From Lentzea xinjiangensis (lineage in GTDB: Bacteria; Actinomycetota; Actinomycetes; Mycobacteriales; Pseudonocardiaceae): a stretch of DNA of 64,000 nucleotides. The position numbers and the translations under genes were made by a program. Under the pieces are notes generated by a model. The model searched no databases. It saw only the letters and a list, made by a program, of their open reading frames with translations, and was not told the origin of the DNA. Positions 24,068 to 33,316 of the stretch are shown piece by piece (the first letter of the stretch is position 1; every line of letters starts with the position of its first letter). The stretch lies in NCBI RefSeq assembly GCF_900110955.1, contig NZ_FOFR01000001.1, forward strand, positions 124,001 to 188,000. Reading direction: 5' to 3'.

Positions 24068-25540
24068 ATGGGCTCGCCCGTCCCCACCGGGGAAGGCTCA
24101 CCAGGCGCGTCGGTGGCGTCGAGCACGTCACCGGGGCTGCGACCGCCCACGCGGCGCGGCACCGAGCTGGTGATGCTGTCGTTCGCGGCCGGACTCGTCA
24201 CGCTGGCGCTGATCCTGGTCGAGCTCAACCAGGAGCGGTCGCTCAGCCTGAGGATCCTCTACCTCGGCCTCGCCTACCTGGGCCTCTTCGCCTGCGCCCA
24301 CCTCGCCGTGCGCAGGTGGGCCCCGTACGCCGACCCGGTGATCCTGCCGTGCGTCGCGCTGCTCAACGGGCTCGGCCTGGTGGTCATCCACCGGATCGAC
24401 CTCGCCATGGAGGGCACCGTCTTCCTGGACGGCTCGACGTGGGATCCGATGGCGTTCAAGCAGGTCATCTGGACCGCCATCGGGTTGTTGCTGTTCGCGG
24501 CCACGTTGAAGTTCCTGTCCGACCACCGCACGCTCGCACGGTTCGGCTACACGTTCGGCCTCGTCGGCCTCGTCGCGCTGATGCTGCCCGGTGTGCTGCC
24601 GGGCTTCATCGCTCCGGAGATCAACGGCGCGAAGATCTGGCTGCGCATCGGCCCGTTGTCGATCCAGCCCGGTGAGTTCGCCAAGATCCTGCTGATGGTC
24701 TTCTTCGCCGCTTTCCTGGTGTCGAAGCGGGACCTCTTCACCGTGGCGGGCCGCCGGTTCCTCGGCATGGACCTGCCCCGTGCCCGCGATCTGGGCCCGC
24801 TGTTCGCGGCCTGGGGCGTCACGGTCGCGGTCATGGTGCTGCAGAAGGACCTCGGCTCCTCGCTGCTGTTCTTCGGCATCGTGCTCGTGCTGCTCTACGT
24901 CGCCACCGAACGCGCGGCGTGGGTCGTGCTCGGCCTCGGCCTGTTCGCCGGCGGCGCGGTCGTCGCGTGGAAGCTCTTCGGGCACGTCCAGCAGCGCGTG
25001 GCGAACTGGCAGGACCCGATCGCGCGCTACGAGGTCGTCGGCGGCGGCTACCAGATCTCGCAGTCGCTCTTCGGCCTCGCGACCGGCGGAATCGGCGGCG
25101 CCGGCCTCGGCGCCGGCCGTCCGGAGATGATCCCCGAGGCGAACACCGACTTCATCACCGCCGTGATCGGCGAGGAGCTCGGGTTCGTCGGCTTCGCGGC
25201 GCTGCTGCTGGTCTACATGGTCTTCGCGCTGCGCGGCCTGCGCAGCGCCATCGCCGTGCGCGACAGCTTCGGCAAGCTGCTCGGCGGCGGCCTCGCGTTC
25301 GCGGTCTGCTTCCAGGTGTTCATCGTCGTCGGCGGTGTCACGAAGCTGATCCCGATGACCGGTATCACCGCGCCGTTCCTGTCCAAGGGCGGTTCATCGC
25401 TGCTCGCGAACTACATCCTGGTCGCGTTGCTGCTGCGGATCTCCGCCGCGGCGCGGGCCCCGCAGCGGGCCACGAAGCCGAAACCGCAACAGCCGGCTAT
25501 CGCCGACCAGCACACTGTGATGGTGGAGCGTCCCAGATGA
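24068..25540 (+). CDS. rodA: RodA/FtsW-family SEDS peptidoglycan glycosyltransferase
   Basis: 490 residues with about twelve membrane helices. SEDS signatures are present: PGFIAPEINGAKIWLRIGPLSIQPGEFAKI, QKDLGSSLLFFGIVLVLLYVATER, and the C-terminal EANTDFITAVIGEELGFVG and MTGITAPFLSKGGSSLL. It polymerises lipid II with its partner transpeptidase. Here the partner is PbpA, whose ATG overlaps this stop (ATGA), the classic SEDS-bPBP pairing for elongation or spore/polar growth. The Ser/Pro-rich N-terminus (about 1-30) is cytosolic. Confidence 0.92.
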   Translation: MGSPVPTGEGSPGASVASSTSPGLRPPTRRGTELVMLSFAAGLVTLALILVELNQERSLSLRILYLGLAYLGLFACAHLAVRRWAPYADPVILPCVALLNGLGLVVIHRIDLAMEGTVFLDGSTWDPMAFKQVIWTAIGLLLFAATLKFLSDHRTLARFGYTFGLVGLVALMLPGVLPGFIAPEINGAKIWLRIGPLSIQPGEFAKILLMVFFAAFLVSKRDLFTVAGRRFLGMDLPRARDLGPLFAAWGVTVAVMVLQKDLGSSLLFFGIVLVLLYVATERAAWVVLGLGLFAGGAVVAWKLFGHVQQRVANWQDPIARYEVVGGGYQISQSLFGLATGGIGGAGLGAGRPEMIPEANTDFITAVIGEELGFVGFAALLLVYMVFALRGLRSAIAVRDSFGKLLGGGLAFAVCFQVFIVVGGVTKLIPMTGITAPFLSKGGSSLLANYILVALLLRISAAARAPQRATKPKPQQPAIADQHTVMVERPR

Positions 25541-27009
25541 ACACACCGCTCCGCCGCGTCGGCATGGCCATGATGGTCATGATCCTGCTGCTCCTGGGCA
25601 ACGCCACATGGGTGCAGGTGATCAACGCCGACGAGTGGCGCAAGAACGCCTACAACCGCCGCGTGCTGCTCGACGAGTACGCCCGCAAGCGCGGTCTCAT
25701 CACCGTCGCCGACGGCACCGTGATCGCGGACGTCAAGGAGACGACGGACCGGCTGCGGTACCTGCGCACCTACAACGCCGGCCCGGTCTACGCGCCGGTC
25801 ACCGGCTACCTGTCGGTCACCTACGGCACCTCCGGCATGGAGCGCGTCGAGAACGACCTGCTGAACGGCTCGGACGACCGGCTGTTCGCCCGCCGCGTCT
25901 CCGCGCTGATCACCGGCCGCGACCCGGTCGGCGGCAACGTGCAGCTCACCCTGAACTCCAAGGTGCAGCAGGTCGCGTACGACCAGCTGACCGCCAAGGG
26001 CTTCACCGGCTCGGTCGTCGCGATCAAGCCGTCCACCGGCGAGATCCTCGCGATGGTGAGCACGCCGTCCTACGACCCGAACGCGCTCGCGAGCCACGAC
26101 GTGAACGCCCAGGCGGCGGCGTGGAAGCAGCTCACCTCCAAGGACGCGAACGACCCGCTGATCAACCGCGCGACGCAGGCGCTGTACCCGGCAGGCTCGA
26201 CGCTGAAGGTCCTGGTCGCCGCGGGTGCGCTCGCCGACGGCAAGAACAAGGACACCCAGTACACCGCCGCCGGCACCATCAAGCTGCCGAACACGCAGAC
26301 GGACCTGCCGAACTTCAACGGCACGCCGTGCGGCCCCGGCCCCACGGTGTCGATGGAGACCGCGCTCGCCAAGTCGTGCAACACGGCGTTCGGTGAGATG
26401 GCGGGCCAGCTCGGCGCGAACAAGCTGCGCAGGCAGGCGGAGAAGTTCGGCTTCAACGAGTCCGGCCTGCAGGTGCCGCTGCCCGTCGAGACCTCGACGC
26501 TCGGCCCGATCCCGGACGACGCGGCGCTCTACCAGACCGGCATCGGCCAGCGCGACGTGCAGATCACGCCGCTGGAGAACGCCGTGGTGGCCGCGACGAT
26601 CGCCAACAACGGCACGCGCATGCAGCCGTACCTGGTGTCGAAGATCCTCGGCCCGGACCTGAAGTCGATCGACGACACCGAGCCCGACGAGGTCGAGGAC
26701 GCGATGAGCCCGGCCAACGCGGCCGCGCTGCGCGACATGATGATCCAGTCGGAGATCAACACCGGCGGTGAGGGCCGCCTGCAGAACGTGCAGGTCGCGT
26801 CGAAGACCGGTACCGCCGAGCACGGCGCGAAGCCGCTCGAGAACAAGCCGCACGCCTGGTACATCGCGTTCGCGCCGGCGCAGAAGCCGGAGATCGCGAT
26901 CGCGGTCATCGTCGAGGACGGTGGAGATCGCGGGCTGGGCGCCACCGGTGGCAAGGTCGCCGCCCCGATCGGGCGCGCCGTGATCAACGCGTACCTGGCG
27001 GGTCGCTGA
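25537..27009 (+). CDS. pbpA: PbpA, class B penicillin-binding protein
   Basis: 490 residues. One N-terminal membrane anchor (about 8-28) and a short dimerisation domain lead to the transpeptidase domain. The active site motifs are in order: SxxK at Ser221-Lys224 (PAGSTLKVL), SCN at 280-282 and KTG at 423-425. The enzyme cross-links peptidoglycan stem peptides and is inhibited by beta-lactams. Its length fits actinobacterial PbpA. It overlaps rodA by 4 nt and pknA by 1 nt, so the SEDS enzyme, its transpeptidase and the kinases are translationally linked. Confidence 0.94.
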   Translation: MNTPLRRVGMAMMVMILLLLGNATWVQVINADEWRKNAYNRRVLLDEYARKRGLITVADGTVIADVKETTDRLRYLRTYNAGPVYAPVTGYLSVTYGTSGMERVENDLLNGSDDRLFARRVSALITGRDPVGGNVQLTLNSKVQQVAYDQLTAKGFTGSVVAIKPSTGEILAMVSTPSYDPNALASHDVNAQAAAWKQLTSKDANDPLINRATQALYPAGSTLKVLVAAGALADGKNKDTQYTAAGTIKLPNTQTDLPNFNGTPCGPGPTVSMETALAKSCNTAFGEMAGQLGANKLRRQAEKFGFNESGLQVPLPVETSTLGPIPDDAALYQTGIGQRDVQITPLENAVVAATIANNGTRMQPYLVSKILGPDLKSIDDTEPDEVEDAMSPANAAALRDMMIQSEINTGGEGRLQNVQVASKTGTAEHGAKPLENKPHAWYIAFAPAQKPEIAIAVIVEDGGDRGLGATGGKVAAPIGRAVINAYLAGR

Positions 27010-28466
27010 TGCTGACCACGGGCCAGCTCCTCGCCGACCGCTACCGCCTCACCAGGCGGATCGCGGTCGGTGGCATGGGCGAGGTCTGGGAAGCCGCCGA
27101 CGACCGCCTCGACCGCCGGGTCGCCGTGAAGGTGCTCAAGGCCGAGCTCTCGGGCGATCCTGAGTTCCTGCACCGGTTCCGCACCGAGGCGCGGATGACG
27201 GCGTCGCTCAACCACCCCGGCATCGCGTCGGTGCACGACTACGGCGAGACGGCCTCCGTCACCGACGGGCCGGAGGACACGGCCTACCTCGTGATGGAGC
27301 TCGTCGAGGGCGAGCCGCTCGCGACGATCATCTCCCGCGGCCGGCTGACCGCCGAGGTGACGCTGGACCTGCTGGAGCAGACCGGGAACGCGTTGCAGGC
27401 GGCCCACGAACGCGGGCTCGTGCACCGCGACGTCAAGCCGGGCAACATCATGGTGACGCCGTCGGGCAAGGTGAAGATCACCGACTTCGGCATCGCGAAG
27501 GCCGTGGACGCGGCTCCCGTGACGCGGTCCGGCATGGTGATGGGGACGGCGCACTACATCGCACCCGAGCAGGCGCTGGGCGCCGAGGCCGAACCGGCGA
27601 GCGACGTCTACTCGTTGGCGGTGTGCGGCTACGAGTGCCTGGCGGGGCACCGGCCCTTCCTGTCGGACAACGCGGTCACCGTCGCGATGATGCACATCCG
27701 CGACATCGCGCCGCCGCTGCCGCCGGACGTGCCGCCGGGTGCGCGCGCGTTGATCGAGGCGACGCTGGTGAAGGACCCGCGGCAGCGCTACCGGACCGGA
27801 GGCGAGTTCGCCGCCGCCGTCAGCGCGGTGCGGGTGGGCCAGCCGCTGCCGACGCCGTCCGGGTTCACGATGCCGCAGGTGGTGGTGCAGCAACAGGTTC
27901 AGCAGGTGCCTCCGCCTCCGCAGGTCTCGCAACCGCTGCCCGTCCCCCCGCAGATGGCGCACCACCCCGGGGCACAGGGACGTCCCGGTACGCATCCGGG
28001 AATGCAACCCGCGCACCAAACCGGCACGTTCACCCCCATGCCGACGCCACCGGGGAGAAACCGGACCGCCCTCTGGGTTATGGTCGCTCTTCTGGTGACC
28101 GTGCTGCTGGTGCTCGGCGTGGTCGTCCTGTGGAAGTTGACCGTGCGGTCGAACGGCAGCGGGCAAGGTGGCCTGCCGGCCACCTCCACCTCGGTGAGCC
28201 AGAACCCGCCGGCGAACGGGCAGGCGAAGCCCGACTCCGCCGACCGGATCCCGGGCAACGCGCCGACGCGGATCGACGAGGACGACTACATCGGTCGTTC
28301 CGGCGACGAGGTCAGGACCGAGCTGATCGACCACGGCCTGGAGCCCAGGGTGCAGAGTGCGCAGGGCTCGTCGCCGGGCGACTTGAAGAAGTGCCGAGTC
28401 ACCGCCATCGCGCCGACAGGCGAGGTGCCGGCGGGCTCGCAGGTGAGGGTGACGTGCGCGCCATGA
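27009..28466 (+). CDS. pknA: PknA, transmembrane Ser/Thr protein kinase with C-terminal PASTA-like domain
   Basis: 485 residues. Kinase domain about 10-275, with [12 protein letters not shown]-binding Lys41 (VAVKVLK), HRDVKPGN (Asp141), DFG 159-161 and APEQ. A Pro/Gln/His-rich linker (about 278-350) leads to one membrane helix (353-378). The external part ends in a PASTA-like fold (about 422-485: [20 protein letters not shown], then [11 protein letters not shown]). M. tuberculosis PknA lacks PASTA domains, so this copy may sense wall fragments itself. Two Cys flank the last segment and could form a disulphide. Coupled to pbpA, and overlaps a 19-codon ORF before pknB. Confidence 0.92.
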   Translation: MLTTGQLLADRYRLTRRIAVGGMGEVWEAADDRLDRRVAVKVLKAELSGDPEFLHRFRTEARMTASLNHPGIASVHDYGETASVTDGPEDTAYLVMELVEGEPLATIISRGRLTAEVTLDLLEQTGNALQAAHERGLVHRDVKPGNIMVTPSGKVKITDFGIAKAVDAAPVTRSGMVMGTAHYIAPEQALGAEAEPASDVYSLAVCGYECLAGHRPFLSDNAVTVAMMHIRDIAPPLPPDVPPGARALIEATLVKDPRQRYRTGGEFAAAVSAVRVGQPLPTPSGFTMPQVVVQQQVQQVPPPPQVSQPLPVPPQMAHHPGAQGRPGTHPGMQPAHQTGTFTPMPTPPGRNRTALWVMVALLVTVLLVLGVVVLWKLTVRSNGSGQGGLPATSTSVSQNPPANGQAKPDSADRIPGNAPTRIDEDDYIGRSGDEVRTELIDHGLEPRVQSAQGSSPGDLKKCRVTAIAPTGEVPAGSQVRVTCAP

Positions 28467-28522
28467 GCAAGACCAGAACCGAGTTGGGAACACCGTCGAC
28501 GAGGAGCGGGACGAAGCACTGA
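28463..28522 (+). CDS. 19-residue coupling ORF between pknA and pknB
   Basis: The ORF encodes [19 protein letters not shown]. Its ATG overlaps the pknA stop (ATGA), and its TGA shares one base with the pknB ATG (TGATG). The only Shine-Dalgarno-like GAGGAG near pknB is 15 nt before its ATG, too far for efficient direct initiation. Ribosomes finishing pknA could translate this ORF and restart on pknB. Whether the peptide itself does anything is unknown. Confidence 0.45.
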   Translation: MSKTRTELGTPSTRSGTKH

Positions 28523-30528
28523 TGAGCACTCCACGACTGCTCTCAAACCGCTACGAACTGGGTGAGACCCTCGGGTACGGCGGCATGTCCGAGGTCCACA
28601 AGGGGCGGGACGTCCGCCTCGGCAGAGACGTGGCGATCAAGGTGCTGCGTGCCGACCTCGCCCGCGACACCCAGTTCCAGGAACGCTTCCGGCGCGAGGC
28701 GCAGAACTCCGCCGCCCTGAACCACCCGGCGATCGTCGCCGTCTACGACACCGGTGAGACCCAGACGGAGTACGGCCCGCTGCCGTACATCGTGATGGAG
28801 TTCGTCGACGGCCGGACACTGCGCGACATCGTGAAGACGCAGGGCCCGCTGTCGGGCAAGCGCGCGATGGAGGTCATGGCCGACGTGTCGGCCGCGCTCG
28901 ACTTCAGCCACCGGCACGGCATCGTGCACCGCGATGTGAAGCCGGCGAACGTGATGATCACCAAGTCCGGCGCCGTGAAGGTGATGGACTTCGGCATCGC
29001 CCGTGCCCTGCACGACGGCCAGGCCGCGGTAACCCAGACCGCCGCGGTGATCGGCACGGCCCAGTACCTGTCGCCGGAGCAGGCGCGTGGCGAGTCCGTC
29101 GACGCCCGTTCCGACGTCTACGCCGCCGGCTGCGTGCTGTTCGAGCTGCTGACCGGCGAGCCGCCGTTCACCGGCGACTCCCCCGTGGCGGTCGCGTACC
29201 AGCACGTGCGGGAGGACCCGAAGGCTCCGTCGCAGCTCAACCCGAAGGTCTCGCCGCAGCTCGACGCGATCGTGCTGAAGGCGATGTCGAAGGGCCCGGC
29301 GAACCGCTACCAGTCGGCCGCGGAGATGCGCGCCGACCTGGTGCGCGTGCTGTCGGGCCAGCGCCCGTCCGCACCGGCCGTGATGACGGCTGAGGACCGC
29401 ACCGCCGTGATGAACGAGCAGGCGGCGTCGCGCAACCAGCGCACGCAGGTGGTGTCCGGTGGCCGGCACCGCCCGGCGGCGTTGAGGTCGGAGCCGGAGG
29501 ACGACTACGACCCGATCGCCGACGAGGAAGAAGAGCGTCGCGCGAAGCGCAAGAAGGCCATCATGGTGACGCTGGTGGTCATCCTGTGCGTGGCCGTGCT
29601 CGGCCTCGCCGCGTGGATCACCGCGAACGTGATGAACTCCGGCAACGAGACGACGGCGGACAAGGTCGGCGTTCCGTCGATCGTCGGCCTGAGTCCGTTG
29701 GAGGCCAAGGAGAAGATCAGGGAAGCGGGCCTGGTCGCCACGCAGCAGGACGTCGCCTGCGAGCCCGGCGCGAACGGCGCGGCCGCCGCGTGCACCGCCG
29801 ACCAGATCAACAAGGTGATCGGCACGAACCCGCCGGAGGGCACCCAGGTCATCAAGGGGTCGCAGGTCACCATCTCGGTGGGCGCGCCTCCCGGTGAGGG
29901 CACCGTGCCGGACCTCGTGGGCAAGAGCCCGTCGGAGGCCCAGGCGGTCCTGGACAAGGACCCCAACGGCTTCAAGCTCCAGCAGGCCGCCGACGCCATC
30001 GAGGTCGACGACCCGAACAAGGTCGGCAAGGTGGCGACCCAGAACCCGGCGACCGGCCTGAAGCTGAAGAAGGGCGGCACGATCAGCATCCAGCTCGGCC
30101 GTGCTCCGGACAAGCAGAACGTGCCGAACGTCGTGGGCGACGACGTCGACGACGCCCGCCAGACGCTGATCGGCTCGAACTTCAAGGTCCAGGTCGAGGA
30201 GGTCGACAGCGCCAAGCCGCAGGGCCAGGTCCTGTCGCAGACGCCGGCGGGCAACAGCAAGGCGGCCAAGGACACGACGGTGACCCTGAAGGTGTCGCGT
30301 GGCAACCAGCTCGAGATGCCGGACCTGACCGGCCTCACGCAGAGGGAAGCCGAGACCAAGCTCAAGGCCCTGGGCTGGAACGGCAACCTCAACGTCGAGG
30401 AGCAGCAGGTCACCAACCCTCAGCAGAAGGACAAGGTGCTGACGCAGAACCCGGCGAAGGGTCAGCAGATCACCAAGGGCTCGACGGTGACGATCACGGT
30501 CGCCAAGTTCGGCATCATCACGAGCTGA
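28522..30528 (+). CDS. pknB: PknB, transmembrane Ser/Thr kinase with four PASTA domains
   Basis: 668 residues. Kinase domain about 11-275: GYGGMSEV, Lys40, HRDVKPAN (Asp138), DFG 156-158 and activation-loop Thr171 and Thr173 in TQTAAVIGTAQYLSPEQ. An acidic then basic juxtamembrane segment leads to the membrane helix (346-370). Four extracellular PASTA repeats follow (about 380-452, 455-532, 533-600, 601-664), each beginning with a P-x-[VL]-x-G element. It senses muropeptides or lipid II and phosphorylates growth and division proteins such as CwlM. Last gene of the operon; a terminator follows. Confidence 0.95.
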   Translation: MSTPRLLSNRYELGETLGYGGMSEVHKGRDVRLGRDVAIKVLRADLARDTQFQERFRREAQNSAALNHPAIVAVYDTGETQTEYGPLPYIVMEFVDGRTLRDIVKTQGPLSGKRAMEVMADVSAALDFSHRHGIVHRDVKPANVMITKSGAVKVMDFGIARALHDGQAAVTQTAAVIGTAQYLSPEQARGESVDARSDVYAAGCVLFELLTGEPPFTGDSPVAVAYQHVREDPKAPSQLNPKVSPQLDAIVLKAMSKGPANRYQSAAEMRADLVRVLSGQRPSAPAVMTAEDRTAVMNEQAASRNQRTQVVSGGRHRPAALRSEPEDDYDPIADEEEERRAKRKKAIMVTLVVILCVAVLGLAAWITANVMNSGNETTADKVGVPSIVGLSPLEAKEKIREAGLVATQQDVACEPGANGAAAACTADQINKVIGTNPPEGTQVIKGSQVTISVGAPPGEGTVPDLVGKSPSEAQAVLDKDPNGFKLQQAADAIEVDDPNKVGKVATQNPATGLKLKKGGTISIQLGRAPDKQNVPNVVGDDVDDARQTLIGSNFKVQVEEVDSAKPQGQVLSQTPAGNSKAAKDTTVTLKVSRGNQLEMPDLTGLTQREAETKLKALGWNGNLNVEEQQVTNPQQKDKVLTQNPAKGQQITKGSTVTITVAKFGIITS

Positions 30529-30543
30529 CGGACGCGTTGTGCA

Positions 30544-30570
30544 GGGGCGGCTTCCACCGGGAGCCGCCCC
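30544..30570 (+). terminator. Terminator of the fhaA-pknB operon
   Basis: The arms GGGGCGGCT and AGCCGCCCC, extended by CC/GG, close a short loop and are followed by TTTCGTT. It lies 16 bp after the pknB stop and just before the convergent pabA stop, so it may work both ways. Confidence 0.75.
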
Positions 30571-30576
30571 TTTCGT

Positions 30577-31218
30577 TCACCGGCGGGCTGCCGCCGCGAG
30601 CGTGCGCATGCCGTTCTCGAGCTGGGCGACCGTCGCCTCCGGCACCTCGAAGCCGCAGACCCCCAGCCAGTTGGCGAGCATCCGGTGGCCGCCGTCGGTG
30701 AGCACCGACTCCGGGTGGAACTGCACGCCCTCGACCGGGAGTTCCTTGTGGCGCATGGCCATCACGATGCCGGTCTCGGTCTTGCCGGTGACCTCGAACT
30801 CCGCGGAGATGGTCTCCGGCAGCACCGTCAGCGAGTGGTAGCGCGTCGCGATGAACGGCTGCGGCACGCCCGCGAGCACACCCCTGCCCTCGTGGAAGAC
30901 GATGCTCGTCTTGCCGTGCAACAACTCGGGCGCGCGGTCGACCGTTCCGCCCCACACCACGCCGATCGCCTGGTGGCCGAGGCACACACCGAAGACGGGC
31001 TTGCCGGTGTCGGCACACCGCTTGATGACGTCGATGCTCGCGCCGGCCCGTTCCGGTGTCCCGGGACCAGGACTCACGAGCACGCCGCCGACGCTCTTGA
31101 TCTCGTCGAGGTCCACCTCGTCGTTGCGCCGCACGACGCACTCCACGCCCAGCTGGGCGAGGTACTGGACGAGGTTGTAGACGAAGCTGTCGTAGTTGTC
31201 GACCACGAGCACGCGCAT
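30577..31218 (-). CDS. pabA: Aminodeoxychorismate/anthranilate synthase component II (glutamine amidotransferase)
   Basis: 213 residues, a complete class I glutamine amidotransferase. The nucleophile Cys79 lies in FGVCLGHQAIG, the His-Glu pair in VEGVQFHPESVLT, the oxyanion loop in VSPGPGTPE. It frees ammonia from glutamine for p-aminobenzoate (folate) or anthranilate (tryptophan) synthesis. The synthase component I is not nearby, and in actinobacteria this origin-proximal copy (trpG/pabA) can serve both. TAGGCT lies 6 nt before the ATG with no ribosome site, so a leaderless transcript is likely. Confidence 0.9.
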   Translation of the reverse strand: MRVLVVDNYDSFVYNLVQYLAQLGVECVVRRNDEVDLDEIKSVGGVLVSPGPGTPERAGASIDVIKRCADTGKPVFGVCLGHQAIGVVWGGTVDRAPELLHGKTSIVFHEGRGVLAGVPQPFIATRYHSLTVLPETISAEFEVTGKTETGIVMAMRHKELPVEGVQFHPESVLTDGGHRMLANWLGVCGFEVPEATVAQLENGMRTLAAAARR

Positions 31219-31266
31219 GTGGAGAGCCTAGTCGGTGGAGTCGAGTGAGTTAGCTCTCGTCTTCGT

Positions 31267-31285
31267 TGAGGTAAGGCTATCCTAA
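31267..31285. promoter_or_regulatory. IdeR/DmdR-type iron box over the fprA promoter
   Basis: TGAGGTAAGGCTATCCTAA matches the consensus TTAGGTTAGGCTAACCTAA at 16 of 19 positions. It overlaps a TAAAAT -10 at 31283-31288 and ends 10 nt before the fprA ATG, so bound Fe-regulator would block transcription when iron is plentiful. Confidence 0.75.
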
Positions 31286-31288
31286 AAT
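31283..31288 (+). promoter_or_regulatory. -10 element of a leaderless fprA promoter
   Basis: TAAAAT ends 7 nt before the fprA ATG at 31296. Actinobacterial leaderless genes show exactly this spacing, and no usable ribosome site is present. Confidence 0.6.
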
Positions 31289-31295
31289 AGGTGTT

Positions 31296-32639
31296 ATGAG
31301 TCGCCCCTTGCGCGTCGCGGTCGTCGGCGCCGGACCGGCCGGCGTCTACGCCGCCGACATCCTGACCAAGTCCGACGTCGACGTGCAGATCGACCTCCTC
31401 GAAAAGCTCCCGGCCCCGTACGGCCTGGTCCGCTACGGCGTGGCCCCGGACCACCCGCGCATCAAGGGAATCGTCGGCGCCCTGCAGAAGGTGCTCGACA
31501 AGCCGTCCGTCCGCTTCTTCGGCAACGTCGAGTACGGCGTCGACATCAAGCTCGACGACCTGCGCCAGTTCTACGACGCCGTCGTCTTCTCGACCGGCGC
31601 CTCGTCGGACCGGCCGCTGGACATCCCCGGCATCGACCTGCCGGGCAGCTACGGCGCCGCCGACTTCGTGTCCTGGTACGACGGCCACCCCGACGTGCCG
31701 CGCACCTGGCCGCTGACCGCCTCGTCGGTGGCGGTGCTGGGCGTGGGCAACGTGGCCCTGGACGTGGCCCGCATCCTGGCCAAGACCGCCGACGAGCTGC
31801 TGACCACCGAAATCCCCCAGAACGTCTACGAAGGCCTCGCCTCCTCACCGGTCACCGACGTGCACGTCTTCGGCCGCCGCGGCCCCGCCCAGGCGAAGTT
31901 CACGCCGCTGGAGCTGCGCGAGCTGGACCACTCCCCCAACGTGGAGGTGATCGTCCACGCCGAGGGCATCGAGTTCGACGAAGCCTCGATGCACGCGATC
32001 AGGACCAACAAGCAGGTCGAGATGATCGTGAAGACCCTCCAGGAGTGGGCGATCCGCGACGTGGGCAACCGCCCGCGCCGCCTGCACCTGCACTTCCTGG
32101 AAGCCCCGGTCGAAGTCCTCGGCACCACCGCGGTCACGGGCCTGCGCACCGAGACCCAGGAACTGACCGGCGACGGCAACGTCCGCGGCACCGGCGTCTT
32201 CACGGACTGGGACGTCCAAGCCGTGTACCGCGCCGTCGGCTACCTCTCGACGCACCTGCCCGACATCCCGTTCGACCACGTCGCCGGCACGATCCCGCAC
32301 CTCGCCGGCCGCGTGCTGGACCTCGACGAGGTCCCGATGCCGGGCGTCTACGTCACGGGCTGGATCAAGCGCGGGCCGATCGGGCTCATCGGCCACACCA
32401 AGGGCGACGCCCTGGAAACCATCACGAGCCTGCTGGAAGACGCCGCTTCGCTCACCCCGGCACCCCTGCCGTCACCCGACGCCGTCGTCCAGTTCCTCTC
32501 GCAGCGCGGCGTGCCGTTCGTGACCAACGAGGGCTGGCAGCGACTGGACCTGCACGAGATCGCGCTGGGCGCCGCTCAGGGACGCGAGCGGGTCAAGGTC
32601 GTGGCCCGCGAGGAGATGACCTCGATCTCGAACGGCTGA
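31296..32639 (+). CDS. fprA: FprA-like ferredoxin/adrenodoxin-NADP(+) reductase
   Basis: 447 residues. The FAD motif VAVVGAGPAGVYAADIL is at the N-terminus, then the family-specific LPAPYGLVRYGVAPDHPRIKGI. The NADP motif VLGVGNVALDVARIL and the FGRRGPAQAKFTPLEL, YRAVGY and GWIKRGPIGLIGHTKGDA segments are all diagnostic of adrenodoxin-reductase-like enzymes. It passes electrons from NADPH to ferredoxins, feeding P450s or iron-sulphur enzymes. The iron box at its promoter suggests induction in iron starvation. Its C-terminal extension (about 385-447) includes a VVQFLSQRGVPFVTNEGW segment common in actinobacterial copies. Confidence 0.9.
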   Translation: MSRPLRVAVVGAGPAGVYAADILTKSDVDVQIDLLEKLPAPYGLVRYGVAPDHPRIKGIVGALQKVLDKPSVRFFGNVEYGVDIKLDDLRQFYDAVVFSTGASSDRPLDIPGIDLPGSYGAADFVSWYDGHPDVPRTWPLTASSVAVLGVGNVALDVARILAKTADELLTTEIPQNVYEGLASSPVTDVHVFGRRGPAQAKFTPLELRELDHSPNVEVIVHAEGIEFDEASMHAIRTNKQVEMIVKTLQEWAIRDVGNRPRRLHLHFLEAPVEVLGTTAVTGLRTETQELTGDGNVRGTGVFTDWDVQAVYRAVGYLSTHLPDIPFDHVAGTIPHLAGRVLDLDEVPMPGVYVTGWIKRGPIGLIGHTKGDALETITSLLEDAASLTPAPLPSPDAVVQFLSQRGVPFVTNEGWQRLDLHEIALGAAQGRERVKVVAREEMTSISNG

Positions 32640-32682
32640 TCCGCGGGATCTCGGCTTGAGCGGCCTGGCGCCGTTCCTCGAG

Positions 32683-32718
32683 GAAGCCGCCATCGCGTGT
32701 GGGCGCGATGGCGGCTTC
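32683..32718 (+). terminator. Terminator after fprA
   Basis: GAAGCCGCCATCGCG pairs perfectly with its complement across a 6-nt loop, followed by GCTTTG. It lies 43 bp past the fprA stop. Confidence 0.75.
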
Positions 32719-32739
32719 GCTTTGCCACCGGTGGTTCGG

Positions 32740-33203
32740 CGCTGGGCGGCTCGGTGGGCCGGTGCCGCTGGGCGGCCCGGTGGCGCGATGTCCCGCTTGT
32801 TCCGGTGGTCCGGTGCCGCTGGGCGGCCCGGTGCCGCGTTGTCCCGCTCTCCCTGGTGGTCGTGCCCTGGGCAACTCGGTCGTCCAGCGCCCCGCTGGTG
32901 CCTGGTGCCCGGTAGCGCTGATGCCCGGTGCCCCGCTGGTGCCCGGCGGGCCGGTGGCGGCCGGTGGGCCGGTGGTGCCCGGTGGGCCGGTGGTGCCCGG
33001 TGGGCCGGTGGCGGCCCGCCGCTGGTCTCGGTGCCCCTGGGCGGCTCGGTGCCCCTGGGCGGCTCGGTGCCCTGTGGCCTGGTGGCCGGTGCCTTGTGGC
33101 TCGATGCCCGGCTGCTGCCCCGTCGGTGCTCGACGCCCGTGGGCGGCTCGGTGGCCCGATGCCCTGCTGGTGCCCACATGTCCCGCTGGTAGCCGGTGGC
33201 CTA
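32740..33203. repeat. GC-rich degenerate tandem-repeat block
   Basis: Several short repeat families follow each other. A roughly 53-bp unit containing GGTGCCGCTGGGCGGCCCGG occurs twice (about 32759 and 32812). GGTGCCCGGTGGGCCGGTGG-type 18-bp units lie around 32940-33010, and CTCGGTGCCCCTGGGCGG is repeated near 33025-33065. Several frames on both strands stay open, with protein translations made of Gly, Pro, Arg, Ala and Trp, which indicates non-coding low-complexity DNA rather than a gene. Confidence 0.75.
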
Positions 33204-33316
33204 CTGGCCCGGTCTCGCTGGCCCGGTCTCGCTGGCCCGGTCTCGCTGGCCCGGTCTCGCTGGCCCGGTCTCGCTGGCCCGGTCTCGCTGGCCCGGTCTC
33301 GCTGGCCCGGTGCTCG
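33204..33316. repeat. 14-bp tandem repeat, seven perfect copies plus one variant
   Basis: CTGGCCCGGTCTCG repeats seven times without change from 33204 to 33301, followed by a variant copy with one inserted base. Because 14 is not a multiple of 3, each unit shifts the frame, which argues against coding. The copies' identity points to recent expansion. Confidence 0.9.

Noticed and set aside
33204-33316. Seven evenly spaced copies suggested a CRISPR array
   Set aside because: The units are 14 bp, directly abutting, with no unique spacers and no cas genes.
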